Below, piece after piece: positions 52,481 through 62,302 of a stretch of DNA of 64,000 nucleotides. Position 1 is the first letter of the stretch. Every line of letters begins with the position of its first letter. Made by a program: the position numbers and the translations under genes. The DNA lies in the NCBI GenBank assembly GCA_023957755.1, contig JAMLGT010000006.1, forward strand, positions 1 through 64,000, read 5' to 3'. The notes beneath the pieces are model-generated. The model saw nothing but the letters and a program-made list of their open reading frames with translations, made no database searches and had not been told where the DNA came from. This stretch comes from Chitinophagaceae bacterium. Its GTDB lineage: Bacteria; Bacteroidota; Bacteroidia; Chitinophagales; Chitinophagaceae.

Positions 52481-52496
52481 TTGACCGTATCAAAAA

Positions 52497-52523
52497 GGCA
52501 AAGTGTAAATAGCACACTTTGCC
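52497..52523. terminator. Terminator downstream of the GH9 gene
   Basis: GGCAAAGTGT (52497-52506) and ACACTTTGCC (52514-52523) form a perfect 10-bp stem with a 7-nt loop, followed by CTTCTCTTT. It lies 17 bp after the GH9 stop and between convergent genes. Confidence 0.8.
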
Positions 52524-52541
52524 CTTCTCTTTAAGGGCTGA

Positions 52542-53333
52542 TTACTTCAGCCTTTCATAAAACTCAACACTATATGATCCATCTGAGTTTTTAATTGTTT
52601 GTGTGAAGTGATCTTTGTCAGGCATATCCAGGTCTATAGTGAAAGTATTACCAGCAATAATTGCGTAAGATGAATTGAGGTCTGTCTCTTTGAACTGCTT
52701 GTCATTAACCATTTCAAAATTACCGAAACCCATACCTGTAGTTACCTTGCCGGAGTCACTTCGGTTTGTATGCCCAAACATGAAATACCCATTCCAGAAG
52801 GCCTTATATTGCGTTCTGTTATATACTGTCGTATCATTAGTAGCCGATACTCCAAAACCTTTCACTTCCTTCCACACTCCGTCCAACGGGCTTTCAGGCT
52901 TCGGGGACGACCGGTCATAGTTTTCAGTCAGGACGGAGGACACACCATTAATCTGAATTCCATTGATAATCTGGCTATAACCGTCTCCGGTAATCTTAAT
53001 AAATAAACTATGATCCACAGGCTGGTCCGCAAAACCACTTCCCCTCGAACTGTATAATACATGCTCTACCAGCGTATCCCCTTCGGTAGAGTATCCACCC
53101 ACCCCAAAGGACGAGGTAGAATCCGCAGGATTGATCTGCGCATACATAAACTGCTTATCGGTATATATTTTCAGTTGCTTCAAATCTTTGTAAGTCGCCT
53201 TCCGTCCGTCCTCCTGTTCCACCGTTTGAAGTGTTAGAAAGTAAGTACCGGGTATTTGCTCAGAGAGATCCAACTTGTGGGCACAACCGTAAACCAACAT
53301 CATGATCACGGCTGCAGAGAGTACCTGTTTCAT
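52542..53333 (-). CDS. Lipoprotein of unknown function
   Basis: This 263-residue lipoprotein has signal peptide MKQVLSAAVIMMLVYGC with Cys at the cleavage site. The remainder has beta-rich repeats with two similar halves (GTYFLTLQTVEQEDGRK, KQFMYAQINPADS, GGYSTEGDTLVEHV versus GVWKEVKGFGVSATND, GYFMFGHTNRSDSG, GFGNFEMVNDKQFKE). That internal likeness suggests a duplicated lipocalin-like domain. No assigned function. It converges on the GH9 gene. Confidence 0.75.
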   Translation of the reverse strand: MKQVLSAAVIMMLVYGCAHKLDLSEQIPGTYFLTLQTVEQEDGRKATYKDLKQLKIYTDKQFMYAQINPADSTSSFGVGGYSTEGDTLVEHVLYSSRGSGFADQPVDHSLFIKITGDGYSQIINGIQINGVSSVLTENYDRSSPKPESPLDGVWKEVKGFGVSATNDTTVYNRTQYKAFWNGYFMFGHTNRSDSGKVTTGMGFGNFEMVNDKQFKETDLNSSYAIIAGNTFTIDLDMPDKDHFTQTIKNSDGSYSVEFYERLK

Positions 53334-53445
53334 GATTCCTAGTTTTAATGTGATTGTAATTTAACACTTTTTTTAGATAATTGCAGAAAGATTCCTGAAT
53401 AGCCTCCTACTTTCGGGAAGTGCATGAAATATTAAACATCTCACA

Positions 53446-53583
53446 ATGAACAGATTCTGGAAAACAATTCTGGCTTACCTTGCCGCCCGGCGATATGGCA
53501 GCAGGGTATTAGGCGGTGGCTGCCTCGGCAGCATAGTCGTATTTTTCCTGGTGTACTGGCTCCTGGGCAATGTCCATTGCTAG
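53446..53583 (+). CDS. 45-residue single-pass membrane protein
   Basis: A short ORF from ATG 53446 to TAG 53583 encodes a basic N-terminus (MNRFWKTILAYLAARRYG) and one hydrophobic helix (CLGSIVVFFLVYWLLG) preceded by a GGG/Cys turn. The amphipathic plus helix design and the conserved-looking GGGC segment resemble small membrane proteins I have seen in Chitinophagaceae-type genomes. Function is unknown. It stands alone in a 389-bp gap. Confidence 0.6.
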   Translation: MNRFWKTILAYLAARRYGSRVLGGGCLGSIVVFFLVYWLLGNVHC

Positions 53584-53722
53584 TCCATAAACCTCCGGCT
53601 CCCTCATTTCTACACAGGTTTCGGCCAGCATGGTCTGTGCCTCTTCTCCGACAGTCTGCAGGGTTTGTCTATTTATCAGAAAAATTATCTTTCTTTAAGA
53701 GCTGAAATAAAATAAGACTGTT

Positions 53723-55369
53723 ATGAGTACTGCTCAGAAAGAAAGAAAACATCCCCGCGCACTTCCATTCCTCTTCTTCTCCGAAATGTGGGAACGATTT
53801 GGATATTATCTGATGATTGGCATCTTCACCCTCTACCTTAAGGACGTAAAGCAGGGATTTTCAATGACTGAGGCTGAAGCGTCGGACCTGTATGGAACTT
53901 TTATCGCTTTGGTATTTCTGACTCCATTCCTGGGCGGACTTATAGCTGACAGGTACTTTGGCTACCGGAAGTCTATCATTATTGGCGGCATCATGATGGG
54001 AATAGGGTATTGCCTGATGGCAATCCATAATTTGACATTTCTTTACCTCTCCATGTTTCTGGTAATCATTGGCAATGGATTCTTCAAACCAAATATTTCC
54101 ACTCTTCTGGGCAATGTGTATTCCACCCCGCAATATGCTGACCGAAAAGATGAGGGATACAACATATTCTATATGGGTATCAACATCGGCGCCTTCGTGT
54201 GTAACTTCTTCGGTGCTATTCTTTATAATATGCTTGGATGGGGTTATGCATTTATAGCTGCGGGTATCGGTATGTTTATCGGCGTGATCATTTTCATTGC
54301 AGGCACAAAACATTATAAGGCAGCCGACGTAAAGAAAGGAGTGAAGGAGGGGGATATGTCTTTCACCAAAATTGTCATGTTAATTCTGGTACCATCAGTG
54401 GTGGCGGGTATTATAGGATGGTACATCCCCGGATCTATTTTTGGATCAGACAGTACTGATGCATTCATTTTTGCATGTATTCCTGTTATTTACTTTTACG
54501 TATCAATCTACCTGAAAGCATCATCAGAAGAAAAACGGCCTATTGCTGCGTTGTTGGCAATTTTTGCCGTAGTGATATTATTCTGGGCCGTATTCAAGCA
54601 GAACGGTTCCGCACTCAATACGTGGGCCGACCGATATACCGATCGTGAAGTAAGCGGCACAATGGGTAATGTATTTAATACCCTCAAATTTTCACAAACT
54701 GTCGACTATACAAAGGACTCTGTAGCCAAATACGATCATGCCTTCCGTCTGCAGAAAGAGAACGGAGTCGTGCTTAAAGAATATGCATTTCCTCCTTACT
54801 TTAAAAATGTGGCCCCTGAAAAATTACCGCAGGAAGGAGCATCAATTGAATTATGGGCAACCAACCTAAGTCAGTCTATCAATCCCTTCTGGGTAATTGT
54901 GCTCACCCCACTGATACTTGCACTCTTCTCCTATCTGAAACGCAAGAACGCAGAACCTACTACGGCTACCAAAATAGCTTACGGGTTATTTATCTCGGGC
55001 CTGTCAGTACTCTTTATGATCGCTGCTGTATATGTAGGCAAGAACGGGGTAGAGAAGTCAAGTGTATGGTGGTTGATTCTGAGTTATGGCGTCATTACCA
55101 TAGGAGAATTGTTTCTTAGTCCGATGGGATTATCTATGGTTTCCAAATTAAGCCCGGTCCGCATTACTTCACTCATGATGGGAGGCTGGTTTCTTGCTAC
55201 ATCTATCGGTAATAAACTTTCAGGAGTACTGGCAACTACATGGGATTCCTATGAAAATAAAGCCAACTATTTCTGGGTCAACTTTATACTTTTGATGGCA
55301 GCCACAGCTATTCTGGTATCCATGCTGAAATGGCTCAATAAGATTATGAAAGAAAAAGGAGTGCACTAA
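53723..55369 (+). CDS. Peptide MFS transporter (POT/PTR family)
   Basis: This 548-residue proton-coupled oligopeptide transporter has the POT signature FFSEMWERFGYYLMIG in TM1 with the ExxERFxYY proton/peptide motif. ADRYFGYRKSI follows, then GNGFFKPNISTLLG. A long loop insertion (about 300-380) between the middle helices is typical of Bacteroidota members. It probably takes up di- and tripeptides. The serine hydrolase gene follows after 35 bp, and uptake of peptide fragments could be linked to it. Confidence 0.95.
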   Translation: MSTAQKERKHPRALPFLFFSEMWERFGYYLMIGIFTLYLKDVKQGFSMTEAEASDLYGTFIALVFLTPFLGGLIADRYFGYRKSIIIGGIMMGIGYCLMAIHNLTFLYLSMFLVIIGNGFFKPNISTLLGNVYSTPQYADRKDEGYNIFYMGINIGAFVCNFFGAILYNMLGWGYAFIAAGIGMFIGVIIFIAGTKHYKAADVKKGVKEGDMSFTKIVMLILVPSVVAGIIGWYIPGSIFGSDSTDAFIFACIPVIYFYVSIYLKASSEEKRPIAALLAIFAVVILFWAVFKQNGSALNTWADRYTDREVSGTMGNVFNTLKFSQTVDYTKDSVAKYDHAFRLQKENGVVLKEYAFPPYFKNVAPEKLPQEGASIELWATNLSQSINPFWVIVLTPLILALFSYLKRKNAEPTTATKIAYGLFISGLSVLFMIAAVYVGKNGVEKSSVWWLILSYGVITIGELFLSPMGLSMVSKLSPVRITSLMMGGWFLATSIGNKLSGVLATTWDSYENKANYFWVNFILLMAATAILVSMLKWLNKIMKEKGVH

Positions 55370-55404
55370 CAAAGCATAAACTCCTACTACAAAACCAAAC
55401 ACGC

Positions 55405-56571
55405 ATGCACACAATCAGCCACCTATTTAGAAAGGCTCACTACAGCCCAATACTGCTTGCCATAATTTTTTTCCTGGTGCAGACAGTCGGATATGCGCAA
55501 CATCAGTCTCTGGAAGACAGCATCTACCAGATCATGCACCTAAGACCCACTGTTGGCCTCTCGGTAGCGGTGGTAAAGGATGGGAAAATAATTTACAATA
55601 AGTCGTTCGGATATAAAAACCTGGAAGAGAAGACCCCACTTGAAAACAGTGACATATTCAGAATTGCATCCATTTCCAAATCATTTACAGTAACCTCACT
55701 CCTTCAACAAGTCGAGAAAAGACGACTTTCACTAGACGATGATGTAAGTGATCTCATAGGCTTCACAATAAGAAACCCAAAATTCCCTGATAAAAAAATT
55801 ACACTCAGGATGCTTCTCTCTCATACTTCCAGCCTCAGTGATGCCAACGGTTACTTCACTCTGGATGTCATCAACCCTGCCAAAAATAATAACACCGCGA
55901 AATGCTATAACGACTATGCACCCGGAACAGACTATCAATACTGTAATCTGAATCTGAACATTGCAGGTACTATTCTCGAACGGGTATCAGGGGAAAGGTT
56001 TGACCACTACGTAGTGAACCACGTCCTGACCCCACTGGGTATTTATGGAGGGTATAATAATGATGAACTTGATTCAAACCGCTTTGCCAGAATCTATGAA
56101 TACAACTGGGATTCTTCCAGGTTCTACATTTCTACCGGCGCGTATGCCAGCCGTAAAAAAGAAATAGAACAATATGTGATGGGGTACAGTACTCCAATAT
56201 TTTCACCCACCGGAGGAATGAAAATTTCATCTACAGGACTGGCCACTTATATGATGATGCACATGAACGGAGGCAAACTCCACGGTGTACGAATCATAAA
56301 GAAGAAACATGAAATGGAAATGCGCAAACCCCTTTCGCAGAAGGAGCTTTACGGAATGGGATTGCACACTACTACAAATCTCATTGATGGCGAAACGCTG
56401 ATAGGGCATACGGGTGTGGCTTACGGGCTTTATAGCTCTATGTTCTTCGAGCCAAAGAAAAAATTTGGTATTGTAGTGATCAGCAATGGCTGCGACCAGC
56501 GGTATGAGCACAGTTTCAATGCGGTGATCAGAGAAGTGACTAATGTACTTTACAAAGAGCTGATACAATAA
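55405..56571 (+). CDS. Secreted class C beta-lactamase-like serine hydrolase
   Basis: This exported 388-residue protein has a signal peptide (LLAIIFFLVQTVGYAQ). It has the penicillin-binding fold motifs SISKSF (SxxK nucleophile), YQYCNLN (YxN) and GHTG in place of KTG, plus MLLSHTSSLSD. Such proteins include D-Ala-D-Ala carboxypeptidases, esterases and D-aminopeptidases rather than true beta-lactamases. The position after a peptide transporter suggests a peptide or D-amino-acid substrate, without proof. Confidence 0.9.
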   Translation: MHTISHLFRKAHYSPILLAIIFFLVQTVGYAQHQSLEDSIYQIMHLRPTVGLSVAVVKDGKIIYNKSFGYKNLEEKTPLENSDIFRIASISKSFTVTSLLQQVEKRRLSLDDDVSDLIGFTIRNPKFPDKKITLRMLLSHTSSLSDANGYFTLDVINPAKNNNTAKCYNDYAPGTDYQYCNLNLNIAGTILERVSGERFDHYVVNHVLTPLGIYGGYNNDELDSNRFARIYEYNWDSSRFYISTGAYASRKKEIEQYVMGYSTPIFSPTGGMKISSTGLATYMMMHMNGGKLHGVRIIKKKHEMEMRKPLSQKELYGMGLHTTTNLIDGETLIGHTGVAYGLYSSMFFEPKKKFGIVVISNGCDQRYEHSFNAVIREVTNVLYKELIQ

Positions 56572-56602
56572 AAAGAGAACCCGCTATTGCTGCAGGTTCT
56601 CC
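56570..56602 (-). terminator. Terminator for the minus-strand propeller lipoprotein gene
   Basis: On the minus strand GGAGAACCTGC pairs with GCGGGTTCTC (one mismatch), followed by TTTTTATT. It overlaps the stop codon of the convergent serine hydrolase gene and lies about 115 bp downstream of the minus-strand stop at 56718. Confidence 0.7.
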
Positions 56603-56717
56603 ACCCATTAATGATTTACTTGTATTACTGAAAATACCAGGCGTGATAAGATCACTCATCAATGGTCGTAGCCGGAAATTGTATCGGCAAACTCCGTCAT
56701 AGCCATCTTACTCTTCT

Positions 56718-57671
56718 CTAAAATGAGGTGGGCTTCAGAAGTGGCACCTCCTGAATAGCATAACTATCCTGGCTCTCCCCAGCCAGCATCTTATCCAGGT
56801 GGGAATACACCACAAATACACGCTTGCCATCACTCGTCAGAGAAGATGCAAATACATCACTACCCGTCACATAATTCGTACTGGGTGCTCCGGTATTCCA
56901 TTGATCAGTAGAAGTAAAGGAAAGTACCCTGTCGTAACTCACTACTACCAGTTGCTTTCCATCTTTACTTAGGAGCAACCCATCAGGAAGTACAATCTCA
57001 CTTCCCAGCTTTACCACTGAAAACTTCTCCGGGGAGTGCACAGGAATCTTAATAATCTGATTGAGTGCAGTATGAGTTACCAATAAGAATCCATGCGAAT
57101 CGTACTGAATGCCATTAAATCCAAAGTCCATCGGCCCCACCGCAAAATCAGGATTACTAAAAAACACAGATGCCTTTCCATTCTTATCCACTTTGTAGAT
57201 TACCGGCGAGGCACTATTGGTTACATACGCATTCCCATCCGGATCAATTACCTCATCATTGAGAAAAACAGGTTCTCCGGGAAGCAGCCCGGACACATCC
57301 GAAAAAAAGATGGGAGCTCCATTATTCAGATCATACACCCCCACTCCGTTTCCGATATTGCAAACCCAAAGCCTGCGCCTGGACTTGTCAACTTTCAATC
57401 CGGTAGAGCCGTTTAATCCTCCATCAGAAGTTACCGCCTGATACACTCCCGCAAAAGAAACCGAGCCTACCTGCCCCATTGAGGCGGAGCTCACCAGAAA
57501 GGAGTTATGGATTGGGTCAAATGCAAGCCCTTCGGGAAACAGATCAGGCGACACAAAGTCTATATGGCTTGGCGCTTTGTGTGGATTACCATCTCCCCAT
57601 GGGCCGTCCTTACTACATCCCATTATGATGCCCGCAATAGAAAGCATCAAATAAAACAGATTCTTTTTCAT
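56718..57671 (-). CDS. Six-bladed beta-propeller lipoprotein (SMP-30/gluconolactonase-like)
   Basis: This 317-residue protein starts at the ATG at 57671, where MKKNLFYLMLSIAGIIMGC forms a lipoprotein signal; the frame from 57722 is too long. The propeller shows repeats such as FPEGLAFDPIHNSFLVSSASMGQ, STGLKVDKSRRRLWVCNIGNG, VFLNDEVIDPDGNAYVTNSASPVIYKVD and LPDGLLLSKDGKQLVVV, as in SMP-30/gluconolactonase-type proteins. It may bind or hydrolyse a lactone or sugar, but the metal ligands cannot be confirmed by eye. Confidence 0.82.
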   Translation of the reverse strand: MKKNLFYLMLSIAGIIMGCSKDGPWGDGNPHKAPSHIDFVSPDLFPEGLAFDPIHNSFLVSSASMGQVGSVSFAGVYQAVTSDGGLNGSTGLKVDKSRRRLWVCNIGNGVGVYDLNNGAPIFFSDVSGLLPGEPVFLNDEVIDPDGNAYVTNSASPVIYKVDKNGKASVFFSNPDFAVGPMDFGFNGIQYDSHGFLLVTHTALNQIIKIPVHSPEKFSVVKLGSEIVLPDGLLLSKDGKQLVVVSYDRVLSFTSTDQWNTGAPSTNYVTGSDVFASSLTSDGKRVFVVYSHLDKMLAGESQDSYAIQEVPLLKPTSF

Positions 57672-57820
57672 ATACTTATAATTAAAAGGTGAACAATCAA
57701 AATTTAAAATTGAACACCTCAAAAGTCAATCAGAATCAATAGGAAGACAATACACTTTTTAGCGTATTTTGGAGGTACCCTTTTTGGTGTACTCCTTAAT
57801 AATTACCAGTACGAGTCGGG

Positions 57821-58474
57821 TTATAACAATTTATGATCCACTGCATACTTTACGAGTGAAGCAGTGTTCTTCAGATGCAGTTTGGCAAGGATATTTTTTC
57901 TATGAGTATCCACAGTAACGGTGCTCAGAAAAAGGCGGCCGGCGATTTCTTTATTCGTGAGCCCTTCTGCTATCAACTTTACAATTTCTACCTCTCTGGG
58001 GCTTAATGGCCGCTCTACTTCCCGTGATTGAATACCAGGATCTGAGAGATGGGTAAGGAGGTTGTTGGAAATTGCTGTGCTGACATATTTTTCTCCTCCA
58101 CTTACCCTTTCCAGTGCTTTCAACAATTCTTCTTTGCCTGTGTCTTTGTTCAGGAATCCATCTGCTCCGGCTTTCAGCATCTTGCTCACAATAGAAGCAT
58201 CACTAAGCATACTGACCACAATCACTTTCACTGAAGGCTTTCCCTTCTTGATAATCCTGGTGGCTTCAAGGCCATTCAACACCGGCATATTAATATCCAT
58301 TATCACACAATCAATGTCGCTCTCCAGGACTATATCCACCGCCTCTTTCCCATTCTGTGCAGTAATCACACTGCCGATCATCGCTTCGCCTTCAATCAGC
58401 TTAGAGATGCCATCAGTAATTAACCGATGATCATCAGCTACTAATATATTCAATGGTAACAGCGGAGATTTCAT
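57821..58474 (-). CDS. LuxR/NarL-type response regulator
   Basis: This 217-residue response regulator has a receiver domain with acidic pocket VADDHR and phosphoacceptor Asp60 in VIMDINMPVLNG. VIVVSML and the Lys in FLNKDTG complete the switch. The C-terminal NarL/FixJ HTH reads PLSPREVEIVKLIAEGLTNKEIAGRLFLSTVTVDTHRKNILAKL. It starts 4 bp inside the end of the sensor kinase gene, so the two form a coupled pair. Confidence 0.95.
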   Translation of the reverse strand: MKSPLLPLNILVADDHRLITDGISKLIEGEAMIGSVITAQNGKEAVDIVLESDIDCVIMDINMPVLNGLEATRIIKKGKPSVKVIVVSMLSDASIVSKMLKAGADGFLNKDTGKEELLKALERVSGGEKYVSTAISNNLLTHLSDPGIQSREVERPLSPREVEIVKLIAEGLTNKEIAGRLFLSTVTVDTHRKNILAKLHLKNTASLVKYAVDHKLL

Positions 58475-61400
58475 TTTCTTTTTTGATTGTATGGTATTTC
58501 TATGGAAATGCTGGTTCCTTTTCCCGGATGAGAGTCGATCGTAATAGTCCCTTTCATTAATTGGGTTCTTACTTTTAAGTTTTGCAGCCCATGCCCTTCA
58601 GCTTTTTTACTTGCGTCAAACCCATTGCCATCGTCTTCAATCATCAGGACAATTTTTTCATCACGCATCCCCAGCAGAAGTGATACCTCTTTAGCGTCGG
58701 CGTGTTTTATCACATTATTAATCAGTTCCTGAACCATTCTGTACAGGGATAATTCAAAGTCATGGTTCATCCGTCCCACAGTGCCAAAAGTCGAGAAATG
58801 AATTTGAATGGGTGATGTCTCATTAATCCTGGTAACAATTGCTTCGACAGCAGGGATCAGGCCAAACTCTTCTAATATTTTTGGGCTCAGGTTGACCAAT
58901 AGCCTGCGCACATCCTGCATTGCTTCCCCAACAAGACTGTCAGACTGCCGGGCAATGGCCTCTGCCTGATCTTTCTCTTCTGACTTCAACTTCTCAGACA
59001 GGGAAGATAAAGACAATCGTAATGCTGAAAGCTTCACCCCGACTTCATCATGCAAATCTCTGGCAATTCGCCTTCTTTCCTCTTCCTGAGTGGATACCAT
59101 CAGGTTGATTCGCCTCTCCTGTCTGCGCTCAAGAGCCCGAATATGATTTCGATAAAAGAAAAAGAAAATCGCACCTAAAAATAAACCACACAATAAATAA
59201 GCCCACCATGTAAGCCACCAGGGGGCCTTAATTGTAAATGCATAAGACGCCCGGCTCCACACACCTGAAGGGCTTAACGCTTTCAGCTTAAATAAATAAT
59301 TTCCAGGGGGAATATTGCCTAATACTGCAACCGTATTATTGCTCAACGGGCTCCAGTCATTACTGTATCCCTCCAACAGGTATTGATACTTCATCTGCTG
59401 AGCGGCTGCCGGATCTACTGCCGCAAAACTAATAGTAACCGTATTCTCATTATAGGGGAGTACAAGATTATGCGGTACGGGATAAAACCGTCCAATACTG
59501 TCAAACCGAATCGCCCTATGTTCATCTCTCATAGAGTCCAATACACTCTCTTCGAGCACCTCACCAAATACAGAAACCATCTCATTTACCCTCGCCAGGC
59601 TATCATCACTATTTCCACGTACATTCATTACTGACAGATTATGCCAGCACATATTCTTCTCATTCACTTTTATAGACTTTATAACAAGTTCAGGTGGGTT
59701 GCCGGGCAATTTATCTACAAGGTTGTAATCAAACCTGATAAGGCCATGATCTCTGCTTCCAATCCATAGTACTCCCAGCGAATCAACAAAAAGCGCCCCG
59801 GTATTCACCTCTCTTACCGGATATCCGTTACCCTCGTTGAAGTTCTCAAAGGATACCTCAACGCCCTTGCCATCAGCAGATTTATGCCTCAGTAGTGAAA
59901 TACCATTATTGGTGCCCACCCAAATTCTGTCGGTGGACTTATCCTCTGCCAGCGCCCACACATAGTTATCAGGAAGCCCCTGTGAAGTAGTATAATTTTT
60001 AAATTTCCTGCCATCAAAAAAGCTGAGTCCCCGACTGGTGCCAAACCACACCCCTCCATTCTTATCGCGGATAGCTGCGTAAACAGTATTGCTCCCCAGC
60101 CCCTGTACTACACTGTAATTATGAAATAAAGTGCCATCAAATTTACTCACCCCATTGTCATGTGTTGCGATCCAGATATCTCCATTGACACTTTCCAGAA
60201 GGCTGAGCACATTGTTACCGGCCAATCCCTGATCACTTGTATAACTTGTAAACCCGACTCCATCAAACATACTTACTCCTTCAAAAGTCCCAACCCAGAT
60301 TCTCCCTTTCGAATCTTCCATTAAAGCACTTACCGTATTACCGGCCAGGCCCTGTGCAACCGTGTAATTGGTAAACTTTGTGCCATCATACTTCACAAGG
60401 CCGGCCTTATCAGCGCCAATCCACAGATTGCCTTTCCGGTCGGGTATGACCGTCCAGATGGCATCGTCAGGCAATCCCTGACGGGATGTAAAACTGCGAA
60501 ACAATTTTCCATCGTATTCAATTAACCCATGTTCTTTTAGCCCAAGCCATAAGTTACCGGTTAAGTCCCGGTTGATGCCAAATACATCGTCTGCTGACAG
60601 CCCCTCGGGCAGATGCACGGCTGAGAGACCGTTTGCCTTATACCTGAATACCCCGTTTCCCCAGGTGGTAAACCACAGATTACCTTTTCTGTCATTCCTG
60701 ATGCTGGTAACATTTCCTTCCTGGCCTCCCTGAATAACCGTGTAACTTACCACCTCACGCCCATTAAACTTCAGAACACCTTTATTAGAAGTTCCTATCC
60801 AGATGTTCCCTTCATCATCTTCTTCAGCGCAGTTAATCTTATTTTCTGAAAATTTCTGCCCCAGTGAATACCCAGAGAAATTCTTCCCATCCCACCTGGT
60901 AATTCCGGACGGCGAGCTAATCCAAATAATTCCATTATGCCCCTGCATCATATTAGTGACAGCGTTATCAGCAAGCCCATCCTTTACAGAATAGTTCTTA
61001 AACCGATGGCCATCGTAGTTACTTAATCCGCCTGTGGCCGTACCAATCCATAAGGTGCCATCCTGTGCCATCAAAAGACAACGGATATAATTATCCGGTA
61101 ATCCCTGTGAAGTAGTATAATTTGTAAACGACCTTCCGTCGTATCTGGCCAGCCCACCCTCACTGGTTCCCACCCAAAGATTGCCCCTGGCATCCTCAGC
61201 AAGTGAAGAAATAAAATTGCCGGGCAAGCCGTCCTTAGCAGTAAAGGTTACAAAGCGGTAGCCATCGTATTTAGAGAGTCCCCCGCTTGTAGCAAACCAA
61301 ATACCTCCGTCAGATGACTCTAAAATGGAAAAGACCACATTACTGGCCAGTCCCTGCGCAATGGTATAATTTGCACATGTATTTCCATCATACCTACATA

Positions 61401-61785
61401 CACCATCTCCGGCCGTACCCAACCACAGATTCCCCATCTCGTCAAAGGCGCTGCAGAGAATTGAATTTACAGGAAGCCCTTGCGAAATTCCATAGTTAAT
61501 GAAAAAAGGGGACTCTTCTCCTTCCGCGCTTCTGACCTCCGGATTGTCCACATTTGTGACCCGGGGAGGCGGCTTTGTATTCAGCAGAACTTTCTTTAGC
61601 CCGTCAGGGATTTTAATAACTACGCCTTTTCCCGAAGATTTTTCTACTTTCTCTATTCCATTTTCAGAATGTACTGCCGAATCCCTGCATGACACGAATC
61701 CGGAGAGATAAAGCACTGTCAGCCACACTACCAAAGGGATGGCCCCATTGAAAAAACTTGCTTTGACATGGCCCGATTTTTTCAA
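58471..61785 (-). CDS. Two-component sensor kinase with 14 propeller (Reg_prop) repeats and HisKA_3
   Basis: This 1104-residue sensor has an N-terminal hydrophobic segment ending in Cys (LSGFVSC), a candidate lipobox or signal anchor. I count 14 Reg_prop repeats (residues of about 90-700, each with QGLP.N and GNLWVGT.xGL..YDG), enough for two seven-bladed propellers. A Y_Y_Y-like domain (about 800-860) and a transmembrane helix near 861-882 (YLLCGLFLGAIFFFFY) follow. The HisKA_3 domain has the phospho-His in RIARDLHDEVG near 908, and the HATPase domain ends with IEDDGNGF near 1050. Family members sense glycans or peptidoglycan fragments in Bacteroidota, but the signal is unknown here. It is the upstream partner of the LuxR-type regulator. 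Confidence 0.93.
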   Translation of the reverse strand: MKKSGHVKASFFNGAIPLVVWLTVLYLSGFVSCRDSAVHSENGIEKVEKSSGKGVVIKIPDGLKKVLLNTKPPPRVTNVDNPEVRSAEGEESPFFINYGISQGLPVNSILCSAFDEMGNLWLGTAGDGVCRYDGNTCANYTIAQGLASNVVFSILESSDGGIWFATSGGLSKYDGYRFVTFTAKDGLPGNFISSLAEDARGNLWVGTSEGGLARYDGRSFTNYTTSQGLPDNYIRCLLMAQDGTLWIGTATGGLSNYDGHRFKNYSVKDGLADNAVTNMMQGHNGIIWISSPSGITRWDGKNFSGYSLGQKFSENKINCAEEDDEGNIWIGTSNKGVLKFNGREVVSYTVIQGGQEGNVTSIRNDRKGNLWFTTWGNGVFRYKANGLSAVHLPEGLSADDVFGINRDLTGNLWLGLKEHGLIEYDGKLFRSFTSRQGLPDDAIWTVIPDRKGNLWIGADKAGLVKYDGTKFTNYTVAQGLAGNTVSALMEDSKGRIWVGTFEGVSMFDGVGFTSYTSDQGLAGNNVLSLLESVNGDIWIATHDNGVSKFDGTLFHNYSVVQGLGSNTVYAAIRDKNGGVWFGTSRGLSFFDGRKFKNYTTSQGLPDNYVWALAEDKSTDRIWVGTNNGISLLRHKSADGKGVEVSFENFNEGNGYPVREVNTGALFVDSLGVLWIGSRDHGLIRFDYNLVDKLPGNPPELVIKSIKVNEKNMCWHNLSVMNVRGNSDDSLARVNEMVSVFGEVLEESVLDSMRDEHRAIRFDSIGRFYPVPHNLVLPYNENTVTISFAAVDPAAAQQMKYQYLLEGYSNDWSPLSNNTVAVLGNIPPGNYLFKLKALSPSGVWSRASYAFTIKAPWWLTWWAYLLCGLFLGAIFFFFYRNHIRALERRQERRINLMVSTQEEERRRIARDLHDEVGVKLSALRLSLSSLSEKLKSEEKDQAEAIARQSDSLVGEAMQDVRRLLVNLSPKILEEFGLIPAVEAIVTRINETSPIQIHFSTFGTVGRMNHDFELSLYRMVQELINNVIKHADAKEVSLLLGMRDEKIVLMIEDDGNGFDASKKAEGHGLQNLKVRTQLMKGTITIDSHPGKGTSISIEIPYNQKRK

Positions 61786-61936
61786 TGATTTGTATTTTTC
61801 GTATCCCTAAATTTAGGACTTGTCGGCAATACAAAATTTTTTAATTTGAAAAGGGGTTGTGCTAATTCTACTCAAACCTATCGCCCATGCTTAAAGTGGA
61901 TAGTTAGCTATTACTACAAGGGAGCGCCAGCCAATA

Positions 61937-62269
61937 CTAAAGTTCAAAAATCCTATCCATGAGCACCCATTTCTGGCCCACTTCTGCAAAAGGCAGCCTT
62001 TGTTGAAAATTGTCCATCAGTGCTTCCCATTCCTGCACTTTTTCATTAGTCTTATCCAAATTTTGTTTGTTCTCAAACGAAAAATCCTCTCTTGCTTCAA
62101 TGACCATACAAAGTCTGTTTCCAGCCCTGAAAATCTCCATCTTTTCAATACCTGAATCTCTGATTGAGTTAATAACTTCCGGCCAGACATTGCTATGCCA
62201 TTCTTCATACTTTGCTATGAGGCGGGGATCATCTTTAAGATCAAGGACAAGACAGTATTTCTTACTCAT
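61937..62269 (-). CDS. rhaM: L-rhamnose mutarotase-like protein
   Basis: This 110-residue ferredoxin-like-fold protein resembles L-rhamnose mutarotase. It has CLVLDLKDDPRLIAKYEEWHSNVWPEV, GIEKMEIFRAGNRLCMVIEA and the ending VLMDRIFEL; the His and paired Trp residues in the first helix are as in RhaM. It interconverts sugar anomers. It lies 33 bp downstream of a fused nucleotidyltransferase/GHMP-kinase-like gene, so the pair may serve a sugar-nucleotide pathway rather than rhamnose catabolism. Confidence 0.85.
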   Translation of the reverse strand: MSKKYCLVLDLKDDPRLIAKYEEWHSNVWPEVINSIRDSGIEKMEIFRAGNRLCMVIEAREDFSFENKQNLDKTNEKVQEWEALMDNFQQRLPFAEVGQKWVLMDRIFEL

Positions 62270-62302
62270 GAATAATAATTATTAATCCGGGGAAACCAGT
62301 GT

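Noticed and set aside
53509-53640. Minus-strand open frame opposite the 45-residue membrane protein
   Set aside because: It encodes an acidic peptide with no signature, while the plus-strand frame has a coherent membrane helix.
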